Notes under the pieces: model-generated
What the model was told of the DNA's origin: nothing
Databases searched by the model: none
What the model saw: only the letters and a program-made list of their open reading frames with translations
Made by a program: the position numbers and the translations under genes
In this document: piece after piece, positions 36,476 through 48,539 of the stretch
Layout of the letters: the number at the start of each line of letters is the position of its first letter
Position numbering within the stretch: the first letter of the stretch is position 1
Assembly: GCA_051453625.1 (NCBI GenBank)
Contig: JBOZIK010000001.1
Location: 205,051,375-205,115,374, forward strand
Direction: 5' to 3'
From: Welwitschia mirabilis
Taxonomy: Eukaryota; Gnetophyta; Gnetopsida; Welwitschiales
Length of the DNA: 64,000 bases

Positions 36476-37449
36476 TATAAATAATAAATTGTCTAGTCAT
36501 TTTAAAAATTAATTTGATCATCTAGGTAACTAATTTCTTAGTTCTAAGTAATTTGAGCAAGGTTGTTATTATGTTTCTGAAAAATGATGTAATAAATTCC
36601 TTATCTAATAAAATTTTCATTTACTACTTTATTTCAAATAAATTTGTCTTATAACCCTTTTTATTCTCTCATGGATATATTAATTTGATTAAAGGAAATT
36701 TATACTAAACAAATTATTAAATTTTTAAGATAATTCAAAATGACTTAAAATAAAGTTTAATGATTGTGCATGATACTAAATCAAATGTCTTCGGATTCAC
36801 ATTCCATCACATACTTGTATAAAATTATTCTTCTTCTTTTTTCCTTCTTTTTTTCATTTTTTTAAATTGTAATATATAGTTTTAGCTTTGATAGCTAGCT
36901 GTATTTCAAATGACTCCAAGAGCACAACTGTTCATCAACTTTTATTTTTCCCAACTTAAATTTCTAACCATAATGAAGAGAGTGCAATTACTATTGGAGG
37001 AGTAAGGACTCAAGAATTTTTTAAAAATATAAATTAGGGTTAATTGACCTCTCAGTGAAGTTCTCTAAACTATCATACTGCATTTTTAAAGGCCCCTCTT
37101 AGGAATATTTACCCTGATGCACTTACAGTAGAACATTATGGGTTTTTTTATATGTATATATATCCATACATTTATGTATATATCTATACATTCATCAGAA
37201 GATATTCTATCATGTGATGGAATGTGTCTCCTTAATCTTTTTAGTAAGGATAATGCACAAACTGCTATTAAAGACTTACCAAGTTAGCTTTTTATTATAG
37301 AATCGTTAAATTTATACTAATCAACTTAATAAACTAATAGCTTGAATAGATCTTTTTAGGATCATATATTAGTACAGGATCTTCTATATTAAAATTGATT
37401 TTTCTAATTTTATTGTCATGATATATTTTAGTTTTTTGTTGTATAAGTT

Positions 37450-38440
37450 ATTTACACAAAAGAGCTTTATTTTCCATTTTTATCCAAAATATTCATGTTT
37501 TTAATCTATTTTCCTTGAGCTTTCTCCAACTTATACTTTACTCTTTAGCCAATTTAAAGGTTTTTACTCTAAATTTAATTTGCAAAATTGATTTTTTCCT
37601 GTAGATCAATTTGTATAGTGTAAAACTTGTGCTATGTTTCTAAGTTATTTTACAAGCTCATAAAGCTTTATTTTATTTTTTAGACCAATCTATTTTCTTA
37701 ATATTTATGACTTTTATTAATATTCTATTAATCTCTCTATTAGTCACTTTAGCTTAGTCACTAAATTGAGGATGATAGGTAGTAGAGAGTTTATGATAGA
37801 TTCCATACCTGGCTAATAGTTTCTTAAAGATTTCACTTGTAAAATGAGTTTCTCTATTAGATATAAGACTTGAAGGGGCTCCAAACTGATAGATGATATT
37901 TCTAAGGAAAAAGTTAACTACAATTTGGAGGGAATAGTAAGATACAACCTCAACCTCAGCTCACTTAGTAAAATAATTAACATGGACCAAAATATACATT
38001 TTCCATAAGATAAAGAGTTGATAGGTCTAATGAAATCTATTTACCAAACATCAAAGGATTCAATTGACTGAATTCATTATTGTGAAATTTCTAATTTTTG
38101 GTTAAATCCTCCTTACCTTTGACACTTATTACAAGTCTGAACCTAAGTATTTAAATATTTGAATATTATGGGTCAATAGTATTATATATGAAGAACTTTT
38201 ATTCCCATTCTTTTTGCACCATAATGTCTTCCTCATCCTCTCTCATGAGCTTTTCTTAGAATTTATTTTTGCAAATTTTCTTCTACACATCTTCTAATAA
38301 CATGATCTTTATATCTTTTGGATAACATAATTTTTACATCATCTAAATAACATCTTATCATGCCATATGCAGTCTCTGGATTCTTTTAACAATCTCTTTC
38401 TTTCATAGAAATTCATTAAAGATGGTAATTTCTTACTTAC
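37450..38440 (-). pseudogene. Integrase of Element 2 (degenerate)
   Basis: Minus-strand integrase aligned with 4490-5760 of Element 1. The zinc region (38420-38100) ends in a QTCNKC-like piece near 38140. The core includes KKLLARYGIYHKLSTTYHPQ (about 37780-37840) and VTNREINRILIKVINIKKID just after it, the conserved block with the third acidic residue. Stops and frameshifts are many. It is followed, further left on the plus strand, by the antisense ORF. Confidence 0.75.
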
Positions 38441-38529
38441 AATAAAATTTTCTATGTTATCATATCATGGATTGGTTTTTACTTGAAAAAGATTTTCATT
38501 TGGAAATTCATCTCTTATATTTATTTGTT

Positions 38530-38910
38530 CTTCATTAAAAAACTCTAATCTTGAGAGATGATCTAATACTACATTTTGTGTCCCTCTTCTATTAATAATT
38601 TTTTAGTCAAATTCCTACATCAATAGTATCCATCTCATAATTACTGAATTTTCCTATTTTTGATTCATCAAAAATCTAATAGCACTATGGTCTATAGGAA
38701 TTTTTACTTCATAACTTAGCATATAATGTCTGAATTTTTCTAATGTTACCACTACTACTAACAATTCTTTCCTAGTTTCTGTATAATTTTGTTGAGCTAG
38801 TTTAAAGTTCTTACTAATATAGGCAATAGTGTATGAGTTATTGTTTTCATCTTTTTATCCTAAAATAGCTCCCATAGCATAAGTAGATGCATTGGTCATG
38901 ATGTGGAATG
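38530..38910 (-). pseudogene. RNase H of Element 2 (degenerate)
   Basis: Reading on the minus strand: FHIMTNASTYAMGAIL (38905-38860), a SYTIAYISKNFKLAQQNYTETRKELL stretch with few breaks, EKFRHYMLSYEVK, then IPIDHSAIRFL (38700-38670). The Asp of the DAS motif is Asn as in Element 1, while the Asp of the DH motif is kept. This is one of the better preserved domains of the copy. Confidence 0.75.
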
Positions 38911-38999
38911 GTCTTTTCCAATTAGATCCTTGTAAAATAGGTGCTAATAAAAGTTTATCTTTTAAAGTTTAGTAGGAACTTTGACATTTATCAATTCAA

Positions 39000-39595
39000 T
39001 TATATTCCACATCCTTCTATAAAATGTTAATTAAAGCTATAGAAATTTTACTAAAGTTAGATATAAATCTTCTATAATATCCAACATGCCCTGAGAAAGG
39101 TCTTAATAATTTTAGTTGCTTGTGGGTAAAATATCTTTTATAACTTTAATTTTTTATTCATCAATATCAATCCCTTTTTAAGATATTTTATGTCCTAAAA
39201 CTATGCCTTATGTAACCATAAGATGACTTCTTAACTAGCTAAATTTTAGATGTTTATCTTCATATGTTTCTAAAACTTTTTCTAATCTAAAAATCATCTA
39301 TAAATACTTTGGCAGATCTTCTAATCATATCTTGAAAAATACTATTTACTAGACTTTAGAAGGTAGCAGGAGTATTACATAATCCAAATAGTAATATTGT
39401 ATAAGCATAAGTACTCCAATGACAAGTAAAAGTTGTATTGACTTAATCTTCCAAAGCTATTAAGACTTAATTATATCCACTATATTCATCAAAAAACTAT
39501 AGTACTGATGTTTGGATACTCTTTCTAAAACTTGATTTATAAATAGAAAGGGAAAATGATCTTTATAAGTTGTTGTATTTAATATTTAAAAATAA

Positions 39596-39664
<69 letters not shown>

Positions 39665-39990
39665 CTCCATTTATTTTCCTTTTTTAACACTAATGTAATA
39701 GGACTAACACATTCTAAATTAGATATAAGATAGATCAATCTAACATCTAAGAGTTTAGACATTTTTTATTCAATTATTTTCTACATATGTGAATTGCATC
39801 TTCTTTCTGGCTACCTGTTTGATTTAATAGAAGTATCTAAATAAATTCTATGATAACAAATTTTTAGATCTATTCTCTTAATATCAGTATAATCTCAAGA
39901 AAAAGCCCCTTTTTTTCCTAATTAGCATTATTTTAAGCTTTCTTTTCTAAGAATGAGTTAAATAACTATTTATAATTAAGGTATATTTTA
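39000..39990 (-). pseudogene. Reverse transcriptase of Element 2 (degenerate, with TA expansion)
   Basis: It aligns with 3290-3960 of Element 1. The LNTTTYK block is at 39590-39560 and the LPF-type block near 39530. The core downstream is broken by frameshifts. The codons for the VCID block are replaced by a long TA run (39601-39660). The end near 39100-39060 matches the FLGH/FY region of OTA elements. It is inactive. Confidence 0.75.
39601..39660. repeat. (TA)30 microsatellite inside RT of Element 2
   Basis: Sixty bases of pure TA are flanked by AATAAATAAA and AACTCTCC. In Element 1 the same place reads GTATGCATAGATTTATG (3352-3368), an alternating stretch that could have seeded slippage. 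Confidence 0.95.
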
Positions 39991-40104
39991 ATCCAATTTA
40001 ATATACCCTAATCATTCCTTAGGTTAAGGTTTTTCTATTTCTTGAAATGTCAAACTTTCTTATTCATACTTTACTTTATTTTACTTATTTAACATTATAC
40101 TAAC

Positions 40105-40310
40105 TTATTGTATTAGAATTGCATTAGTTCTAGCCTCTATATTATACGTCATCTCGTCTACAACTACTGCATTAGATAACTTGATCTCTTTCTTAAGATC
40201 TCTTAGATTGATTTCCATTACCCCTCTCCTAGAATAAATTGTAGCATCTACAGTAGCCATATAAGGTCTCCTCAAAATTACTACATGAGCATTTACCCAA
40301 GTCTTCATTA
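40105..40310 (-). pseudogene. Protease-RT linker of Element 2 (open segment)
   Basis: A clean 67-codon stretch containing VNAHVVILRRPYMATVDATI, which corresponds to the VILGRPFLAT-type segment that ends the protease region in plant OTA elements. The Gly of GRP is Arg here. VMEINLRDLKKEIKLSNA follows, matching Element 1 at 2860-2910. It is the longest uninterrupted part of pol in this copy. Confidence 0.75.
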
Positions 40311-40339
40311 TTAAATAATCTACTAAGTAGATAAATTCC

Positions 40340-40740
40340 TAGAGTTCAATGGGTATGTCCTTTAGAACTCCTTCTGATATTATTGCTAAACCATCTACCA
40401 AGTATACTTTTTCTTAGTAAGATATTAATTTTNNNNNNNNNNNNNNNNNNNNNNNNNNNNNNNNNNNNNNNNNNNNNNNNNNNNNNNNNNNNNNNNNNNN
40501 NNNNNNNNNNNNNNNNNNNNNNNNNNNNNNNNAAACCATCTACCAAGTATACTTTTTCTTAGTAAGATATTAATTTTAGTTTTTCCAATTATTCATAAGT
40601 TTTATATGCTATCACATTAACACTTGATCCTAGATTCATGAGTACTTATACTTTAAATTTTCCATCAATTTTTATGTCTATCATAGGTATTCCTGGATCA
40701 TTATATTAAAGAACATAGGTGAAGCCCAAGAAACATGATC
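40340..40740 (-). pseudogene. Aspartic protease of Element 2 (degenerate)
   Basis: The active-site region reads VLMNLGSSVNVIAY (about 40650-40605, minus), with Asn at the catalytic Asp and Ser where Ala is usual. A 100-N gap (40433-40532) with duplicated flanks lies inside, so the real distance is shorter than shown. The context is gag upstream, with the linker and RT downstream. Confidence 0.7.
40388..40577. other. Gap with identical 45-bp flanks (assembly join)
   Basis: The sequence from AAACCATCTACC to ATTAATTTT is identical before (about 40388-40432) and after (40533-40577) the 100-N gap. Two overlapping contigs were not merged, so one copy is spurious. Confidence 0.9.
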
Positions 40741-40749
40741 TTTTCTTAC

Positions 40750-41800
40750 CATATTTACTTATTTTTATTTCTTGCTTTTCATTTTATTCCTTTGTTTTAA
40801 GCACATGCTTTTCATTTGGTTTCAATAAATAGATACATATTTTAGTAATTTTAAAAAATAAAATTATATTATTGTATCCTTTAGAATTTTATTAAATATT
40901 ATATGTTCTCTTCAATTTTTGGATGTTCTATTTATTTATTTCTCATTGGACAAGGCATAGGGTTTGCTGATGCATCATCTACTGCTTTCTTTCCTATCTT
41001 TATTTCTTCTTTGACTAGAGAGCTATTCAAATTTGTTTCTTTACCTTGGTATTCATCTATCACCATTTATTTTCTAGATCTAGTAGTTACTGCTTTACTT
41101 GTTGCTTTCCTTGGGTTTAATTGAGGTTGAATAGGAATTTTTCCATCTTCTTTTCTGTCTTTTATTTTTCTTTTATGTCTTTTAAACCTTAATTTCTCCA
41201 ATTCTTATAATTGTCATATTGCTCTTGCCTTTTAGAATTTACATACTTTTTTAAAATCTTTTTTAACTTACCTTCTTATTTCCTACTTTGGTAATGGTAT
41301 GGCTTTTTTTTTTTTTTGAGGTTGATTTATTATATTTAAACATACTCTATTAATATCTAACTAATAAACAAATTCCTACATCTAGAAACATTTTATTCCT
41401 TCATTATTATCTTCTTTATAATATTTGCATATAGGTCCTTCTTCCTCTTTATAATGTTATACAACTAACTAATCAAATTTTTCCACCATATTATCTGTTT
41501 CTTTTTTTGTTACTTCTTTCATAAGACTAATATGATTTGAGGTATACACACTATCATCTACTTCTAGGATAAATATTTTATTTACTTTTTTCTTTTTTTT
41601 ACCTCCTTATTTCCATCATTGACTCATGTTATAAAACTAAGTATTAGCTTCTCCTAGCTCTTGCACATTTTTTGTTTTTATGCTTCCTCTATAGTAAGTC
41701 TAATTCCTTCAAAGTTTTACTCTGTAATCCTCTAAGAAAATCTCTAACTCATTCTCTAGCTTCAATTTGATGGTTAAGACATTTACTAATAATATATTAT
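40750..41800 (-). pseudogene. gag: gag of Element 2, 3' part
   Basis: Minus strand, continuing from 58466 across the Element 3 insertion. The first bases (41800-41690) align without a gap to Element 1 1464-1580. A decayed zinc knuckle is at about 41450-41400 (CKYYKEDNNEGIKC, with His replaced by Asn). Downstream it is Lys/Glu-rich as in Element 1. Stops are common. Confidence 0.75.
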
Positions 41801-43594
41801 TATTGGTTGCCTAAATTACACTTTAAAAGTAATCAATGCTTGAAATAAGAAAATTGTAACTAGGCTTAGTATAGGGTGAATTAATCAATGAATGTCATAA
41901 TCTAGAGAGCGTAAGATAATCTAATCAAGCACATAAATAAGAAATAATATATTTTTAATTCCAATCTAATGTTTAACCAAATTTTTGTTTTTGTAATAAA
42001 AAAAGGAAAATTAACAATGCAACTATTCTAATGTGCAATGAAAATTATGAAAGAGAAATGAAATGCAAGCCTATGGTAACCAAATTTCTGAGTTGTTATT
42101 ACCCAAATCAGCCCTTATGACCTATATCTAATTTAGTACTAATCTAATAAAATAGTATTAAACAAACTTTAACACAAATCATAAGATAAATCATAATATT
42201 CAAAGAAGAAAGACATTTTATTAATTGAATGAAATGTCTTATAATACCTCAGCAAGATAGTGACTCCTCAATGTCAAAAGCACAACCTAATCACCAAGAA
42301 CAATCTCTCCTATTCTGAANNNNNNNNNNNNNNNNNNNNNNNNNNNNNNNNNNNNNNNNNNNNNNNNNNNNNNNNNNNNNNNNNNNNNNNNNNNNNNNNN
42401 NNNNNNNCTTTCCTAAGGTGGTTACAGGTCAGGGAAATCAGTATAGGTGAAGAGGCATCATTAGGTGTAAACTAGATCTTAATTGACTCCATTAAAAAGA
42501 AGTTATGGCACTATGGTATTACTATCATTGTAGAGATGATAGGTGACATGACACCATCATCCAATTATAGCCCACCACATCAAAAAATCATTAGAATTCG
42601 AATTCAAAAATTAATGACTATGTCATCTCCTTTGTCATGGAGACGACATACCCCATAANNNNNNNNNNNNNNNNNNNNNNNNNNNNNNNNNNNNNNNNNN
42701 NNNNNNNNNNNNNNNNNNNNNNNNNNNNNNNNNNNNNNNNNNNNNNNNNNNNNNNNNNNNNNNNNNNNNNNNNNNNNNNNNNNNNNNNNNNNNNNNNNNN
42801 NNNNNNNNNNNNNNNNNNNNNNNNNNNNNNNNNNNNNNNNNNNNNNNNNNNNNNNNNNNNNNNNNNNNNNNNNNNNNNNNNNNNNNNNNNNNNNNNNNNN
42901 NNNNNNNNNNNNNNNNNNNNNNNNNNNNNNNNNNNNNNNNNNNNNNNNNNNNNNNNNNNNNNNNNNNNNNNNNNNNNNNNNNNNNNNNNNNNNNNNNNNN
43001 NNNNNNNNNNNNNNNNNNNNNNNNNNNNNNNNNNNNNNNNNNNNNNNNNNNNNNNNNNNNNNNNNNNNNNNNNNNNNNNNNNNNNNNNNNNNNNNNNNNN
43101 NNNNNNNNNNNNNNNNNNNNNNNNNNNNNNNNNNNNNNNNNNNNNNNNNNNNNNNNNNNNNNNNNNNNNNNNNNNNNNNNNNNNNNNNNNNNNNNNNNNN
43201 NNNNNNNNNNNNNNNNNNNNNNNNNNNNNNNNNNNNNNNNNNNNNNNNNNNNNNNNNNNNNNNNNNNNNNNNNNNNNNNNNNNNNNNNNNNNNNNNNNNN
43301 NNNNNNNNNNNNNNNNNNNNNNNNNNNNNNNNNNNNNNNNNNNNNNNNNNNNNNNNNNNNNNNNNNNNNNNNNNNNNNNNNNNNNNNNNNNNNNNNNNNN
43401 NNNNNNNNNNNNNNNNNNNNNNNNNNNNNNNNNNNNNNNNNNNNNNNNNNNNNNNNNNNNNNNNNNNNNNNNNNNNNNNNNNNNNNNNNNNNNNNNNNNN
43501 NNNNNNNNNNNNNNNNNNNNNNNNNNNNNNNNNNNNNNNNNNNNNNNNNNNNNNNNNNNNNNNNNNNNNNNNNNNNNNNNNNNNNNNCAACATA
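41801..43594 (-). repeat. 3' LTR of Element 3 (with gaps)
   Basis: The left end TATTGGTTGCCTAAATT matches TGTTGGTGGCCTAAATT of the 5' LTR at 57284. The right end TATGTTG (minus) directly follows the polypurine tract. Two gaps lie inside: 42320-42407 (88 N), which matches the length of the corresponding ~89 bases of the other LTR (57803-57891), and 42659-43587 (929 N), where the other LTR has only ~316 bases. The second gap may be overestimated or contain an insertion. Confidence 0.8.
42619..42650. repeat. Hairpin motif in the 3' LTR of Element 3
   Basis: TATGTCATCTCC (42619-42630) pairs with GGAGACGACATA (42639-42650) around the loop TTTGTCAT, with one G-T type mismatch. Related hairpins are at 45620-45650, 45734-45765, 46189-46217 and 58109-58139. 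Confidence 0.75.
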
Positions 43595-43604
43595 GCCCCC
43601 CACC
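43595..43604 (-). other. Polypurine tract of Element 3
   Basis: On the minus strand this reads GGTGGGGGGC, a G-rich run adjoining the LTR start and unusual in this AT-rich window. Element 4 has AAGTGGGAGGGC at the same place (60384-60373). Confidence 0.75.
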
Positions 43605-43934
43605 TAGTATTTTATCAGTCCCTTAACAAATAAAGCAAAAGAGGACTTTGCGATGCCAAATTATTGGGGAAGGAAAAACTCAAAATTAAATCAAAAGTTA
43701 CATTGCATGTCTATATAAACTGGTAATTTAAGATAAAAGAAATTCATCATTATTACATAATTATCAATTAACAGCTCCAAAAGAATAATGTGCCTAAGTA
43801 CAATGACATGAAAGAAACATAGTTTTTATAAAACTCAAAACTATATCAACAATTATGGGTCCTAGTGTGGAACTCAACATCCATATTAGTGTCTTCCTTA
43901 TAACCTATCTTCATAAGTGGCTTAACGATAGGCT

Positions 43935-45070
43935 ACTCAATATCTAGAAAGAAATGGAAGATGTACTCTCATAAGCTGGATGTTGTCGCATCATGATGGA
44001 TATGAACTATCTCAAGTATGTCCACTAAAGTATCCTGCTGAATATCAATCATCCTCTCCAAGGTAGCTTGACTCTGTTCTTCTACAACACAGATGTATGC
44101 CTTCAATTGATTAAGTTATGAATATATCCTTTTCTCTATCCCTCCTAACAATGTAGTGATCTGGTCCAGGGTGATGCCACCAACTGTCTGAAGTTGTCCC
44201 TGGGAAGGTGGTCGTGTTGCAGGTGCCTTACCAGGAGTTGATGGATTCATACCAGGTATCTCTATCCCCAGTTACCTAAAATAGGTATCATCAATTGTGA
44301 TATGGACTGAGTGAAGAGTATCTGCTCGAATGTAGATCTTAAATCATCAGAAGAGAGCACTAAGTAGACAGGGGTAATCAATGGTAGAAAATCGACGCTG
44401 GGTGCTCATCCATCTCAATTAACGCCAGATGAATGTAGCTAAATCCATCCTCTCTATCTACTGAATATGGACTAAAATCAGAAGATGAGAAATCATAGCA
44501 TATGAGTCATGATGAACTAAAGCTATGATATGGATAATGGCTCATTGAAGAATGCAGTTTTAAGGAGGTAATATGTCACAGCAACCCTTCATTGATCATC
44601 ACCTACGTAATATGGTAAATCTAGCTGGCCAATGTAAGTTTACCTCTCTATCTCACCCCACAAAGATCAATCCTCTTCCCATCTCTAGGAATCCTGTGAC
44701 AGTTGTGATGTGCTAAGGTTTAATATATATATGACATCCTCTTATAATGACTCTGATCTGGTTATAACATGAGACATCCTCCCTGGTGACTGAGGTAATA
44801 TCAAAGGTTTTATAAAACTGAATAATCTCCACTTTGTAGTAAGAGACATAAACATGTAATAACTAGTCTTGAATACCAAGATCCTCTAGTGCATTGTCTA
44901 AGCTAAGCTTAAGTCTTTAAATGTAATCACTGAAATGCATCTCCCTCTGGTAAATGGCAAAAACAAGGCTATGCCTTCACTCCTAGAAAGTAGCCTCTTA
45001 TTCCAATTGTTTTGCTACCTGAGTAGTAGTAGAGCATGTGCGGGTTTGAGAAGAGAATGCACCTATGTTA
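43935..45070 (-). pseudogene. Third ORF of Element 3 (sense, env position)
   Basis: A degenerate ORF just upstream of the 3' LTR, and noticeably richer in GC than its surroundings. From the N-terminus it reads a Ser/Thr-rich lead (SQTRTCSTTT), VAKQLE, an IIQFYKTFDIT piece (about 44830), a middle with DLPYYVGDDQ and MDLATFIWR (about 44610 and 44440), then GIEIPGMNPSTPGKAPATRP (about 44260) and a Gln-rich coiled-coil end (LKAYICVVEEQSQATLERM). Element 4 has a clear relative at 60640-61850 (IREFYDTM, MDLLKFIWR, KIPGEMERP). The (I/V)xxFY motif recalls the plant transposon protein domain; this assignment is tentative. No membrane anchor typical of an envelope is seen. Confidence 0.6.
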
Positions 45071-47402
45071 CTACATGAAGAAACCCACAAAATAGATATG
45101 TATCATTTCAAGAGAAAATGAAAAAAAATCCATAACTTTGTTTATAAGCAACCAAATGTTCTCCCATAAGAATCAGATCATAGCTAACAAAACAAAGATT
45201 GATTTGATACCTAACATAGTAAAAACTACTACAAATTGAGTGCGTAATAAGCAAAAAACTCCAAAAAAGCAAAAAACATAGAATTTTAAAAGAAAATACT
45301 CATAACTTTAAATTTAATGAACTAAATTCAATTCTATAAGTTTTTAAGCATAGATCAGCCAAAAATATAGATGGGTATGGAGAGAAATCATTTGATACAG
45401 TCTACAATGAGAGAAATAAGCAAAATTTAAAAATTTTAAACCATAGAAAAGGTGAATGATTACCTCATTTTAATAAAATATGACTAAATTGCTTGCAATT
45501 GATAGCTTTAAAGCTGAAAGATGAGTGAGGCACCTAAGAGAAGTCAGAGGAGATAAATGATACAAGATTTAGTGTGAAAATGAGGGATAAAAAGAAGTTT
45601 ATAAGAAAAATATGTCACGCTATCATCCCTCATGTCATGGGAATGACATATCCCATGACATATGTATCACTTAATTTATCGTGTCAACGAAAAAGGGCAC
45701 AACCATACAAAATATTCAAGCGCAAAAATGATAGTCATCATCCCCTTTATCATAGGGACAACATATAAAATGATAGTTTTTCCAAATTTAATCTGAACCT
45801 AGATTTTAAAATTATATGTTAAGAATGGAGGGCATTTTGATCATCAATTCAATTTTTATGAAATGTAACATTATGATCATAAATTATGAAAATGCCAATA
45901 TGATGAGGGTAGGCTTTAAAATTTTTATTAAATTAGGATCAAAGTTGAAAATAAATCATGGATCCTGAGTTAGTGATTTATGAAGAATCTAGTGAGAAGG
46001 CTTAATTTTTTCAATTAGCTAAAAATAGCATTTGAAGGGGTCTAACAGGGATGTTCTAAAAAATTTTGATGTTTTAGCAATTTTATTAAGTGTACATTGA
46101 TCCAAATTGAAGTGCCTTTAGGTTTTCTGGCTAAGAGGAGGATAAGGAACATGATTTATGAAATGAATTTATAATATCTTTAAATTTGATGTTGTCTCCT
46201 TTTTCATGGGGACAACATTAGGCATGATAGTTTTCATGGTAGGTGTTGTGGGAACGACATCCAAAAAAAAATAGGTTCTTTAAATTCATATGCAAAAGAT
46301 AAGTTTAGAATTTTAAATGAGGCAGTCATATGGATATTAAAAAAGCTTAATCAATGTTAGACATAATAGAAATTTGAGGTGGGTCATGAGGTAATAGAAA
46401 CATAAAAATTAGACATTACAATTTGAAATGCAAAAAACTAAACCCTAGCATATTTATAATAGTTTTCAAGGCCAGTAGTTTGAATGATAGAATGCATAGA
46501 ATCTATGATGGATAACTTGACTTATTAAAAAATTAAACCCAATAAGAATTTTAAGAGAACGCAATTTGATTTTGAGAATTTTTAACTTAACTACTGAATT
46601 ATGAAAGAAATGGATTTAAATAATATGAAAAAAGTTGGTCTTTTTTATTCTAGATGCCAACCTAACAAGACCCACATAGGATAATTGTTGGACTAATTAA
46701 TGTGAAAGATATACATAACACAATGACTAAAGATAATAGATTCAAAAGTAAGTGATTACTAAGAGCTTATCAAGGTGCTGATAGAAATTTTGAGTTATTT
46801 TTATCTTTCTTTTTCTTTCTCTCTTCCTCCTCTCCACTTTTGTTTTTTGGTGTTTTATTTAGAGAGGGAGATTAAGTGTCAAGAGACATTTTTTTCATGA
46901 TGAGGGAGGTTTAACCACTACCCTAAAAGAAGGGATCCACAGGTAAAAAACCAATCATAACCAACTATCCCCTAGGTGAAGTCTCCACAGCTATCATATC
47001 ACACTACCAAAAAGAGAATGGACTCGAAAGCCAATTGTCCCTCTAGTGTGCTTGTAGTAGAATACTATGGAATTAAATACCATTTTTTTTTCTTGTAAAG
47101 GTATTTACACTTTTCTAATGAGGTAATTAATGAGCATCAAGAATTCATAGGTATTTGAATACCTTGAGTTTAAATAAAGCCAAACTCATTACTTATTAAA
47201 CTTTATGAATCTTAATAATGGAGCATTGGTCATGTGAAAGATGATTAATTAGTCTAACGAATCTAAGATAGGTCAAGTTAATAAGTCATCTAGATAATAA
47301 CAAAGAAAAGGGACTCTTATTTTTTAAGGAGAGGATCCTCTAACTCAACTACTTCTATCATGTTAACTAAGTAAGAGTAATAATTAAGTAACTAATAATG
47401 CT
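45071..47402. other. Non-coding 3' region of Element 3, between integrase and third ORF
   Basis: No long frame is supported. The stretch holds three of the hairpin motifs shared with the LTR (45620-45650, 45734-45765, 46189-46217), a perfect 10-bp inverted repeat at 45633-45660 (TGTCATGGGA and TCCCATGACA), and a pyrimidine-rich run (46800-46850). Confidence 0.5.
45633..45660. repeat. Perfect 10-bp inverted repeat
   Basis: TGTCATGGGA (45633-45642) and TCCCATGACA (45651-45660) are exact complements around an 8-base loop. The repeat overlaps one member of the hairpin family of Element 3. The 5' LTR has the decayed form TGTCATGGGAATGACATATC at 58122. Confidence 0.9.
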
Positions 47403-47587
47403 NNNNNNNNNNNNNNNNNNNNNNNNNNNNNNNNNNNNNNNNNNNNNNNNNNNNNNNNNNNNNNNNNNNNNNNNNNNNNNNNNNNNNNNNNNNNNNNNNN
47501 NNNNNNNNNNNNNNNNNNNNNNNNNNNNNNNNNNNNNNNNNNNNNNNNNNNNNNNNNNNNNNNNNNNNNNNNNNNNNNNNNNNNNNN

Positions 47588-48480
47588 ATAAGGTTTTTAT
47601 CATGTCCATATTTGGCTTGGGCTTTGACTATAAGTTATCGATGGAGAGATTGAGTTTTCTTTTCATCAATATGGTTTGATTGGGTTAATCATTCTTAAAG
47701 ATTATCAGCATGAGAAACAAGGTTAAGTTTGATGAACTATTTTGTAAGAATTATAGCACACATCGACTAGAAGCACACATGTTTTTACATAGATAAGTTT
47801 CTAAGGAGAGAAACATAAAGAATTATGCCAATTCATATGATAATCCCAAAGGAAATCATTAACATAAAGTATCCATGATTTTCAAGATTTGTAATAGAGT
47901 TTTAAGAGTACTTTATTAATCTCATAATTAGCATTTTCAGCTTGCCCATTTGATTGGGGATGGTAAGAGTTAGCTATTTTATGTTTAGTCGCAACTAAAA
48001 GTAAGATTTTCCTAAGGATCTTATTAATAAAATAGGTACCTTAATTAGAAATGAGAATCCTATAAAATCCAAACCTTTGAAAGATGTTTAATCTAAGAAA
48101 TTGGTAAATAGTTTTTGCATCACAAGTCTATATAGGAATAGCTTCAATCCCTTTCGTCACATAATCGACTACCATCAAGATATAATGTTTTCCACATAAA
48201 GGGGGTTTGAGAGGTCCTACAAATGCTATACCCCAACAATCAAAAGATTTACATTCTATAATAGGTGTAAGATTCATGTCATGAATTTGAGTAAGACCTC
48301 TAGATCGTTGACAAGAATCACACTTCTTAGCAAAGTCAAAGGAATCTTTAAATATAGAGGGCTAATAAAATCCTAAATATAAGATTTTCATAGTAGTCTT
48401 TTAGCTACTAAAATCACCTCCACAAACTCTACCATAACAAAGAAGAATAATGTCTTTTTGCTCCCATTTGGGAATACATT
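47588..48480 (-). pseudogene. Integrase of Element 3 (degenerate but long)
   Basis: Minus strand. The zinc-binding N-terminus includes an SIFKDSFDFAKKCDSCQRS stretch (about 48345-48290), with CDSC intact. The core starts FDCWGIAFVGPL (48247-48211), where GIDFMGP is usual in Athila/Tat, so the first catalytic Asp is Ala. Further on: HYILMVVDYVTKGIEAIP, NIFQRFGFYRILISN, and a late block HPQSNGQAENANYEINKVLL (about 47950-47890). Only a few stops interrupt ~300 codons, so this is the best preserved integrase in the window. The C-terminus is lost in a 185-N gap (47403-47587) or beyond it. Confidence 0.85.
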
Positions 48481-48539
48481 TGTACATGATTTGATCTTTG
48501 CATCACCTATATAGATGAGGTTCGATCCATTCGTAGTTA

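Noticed and set aside
42604-43626. Long open frames across 42604-43626 and 48929-49603
   Set aside because: They consist almost entirely of N and carry no coding information.
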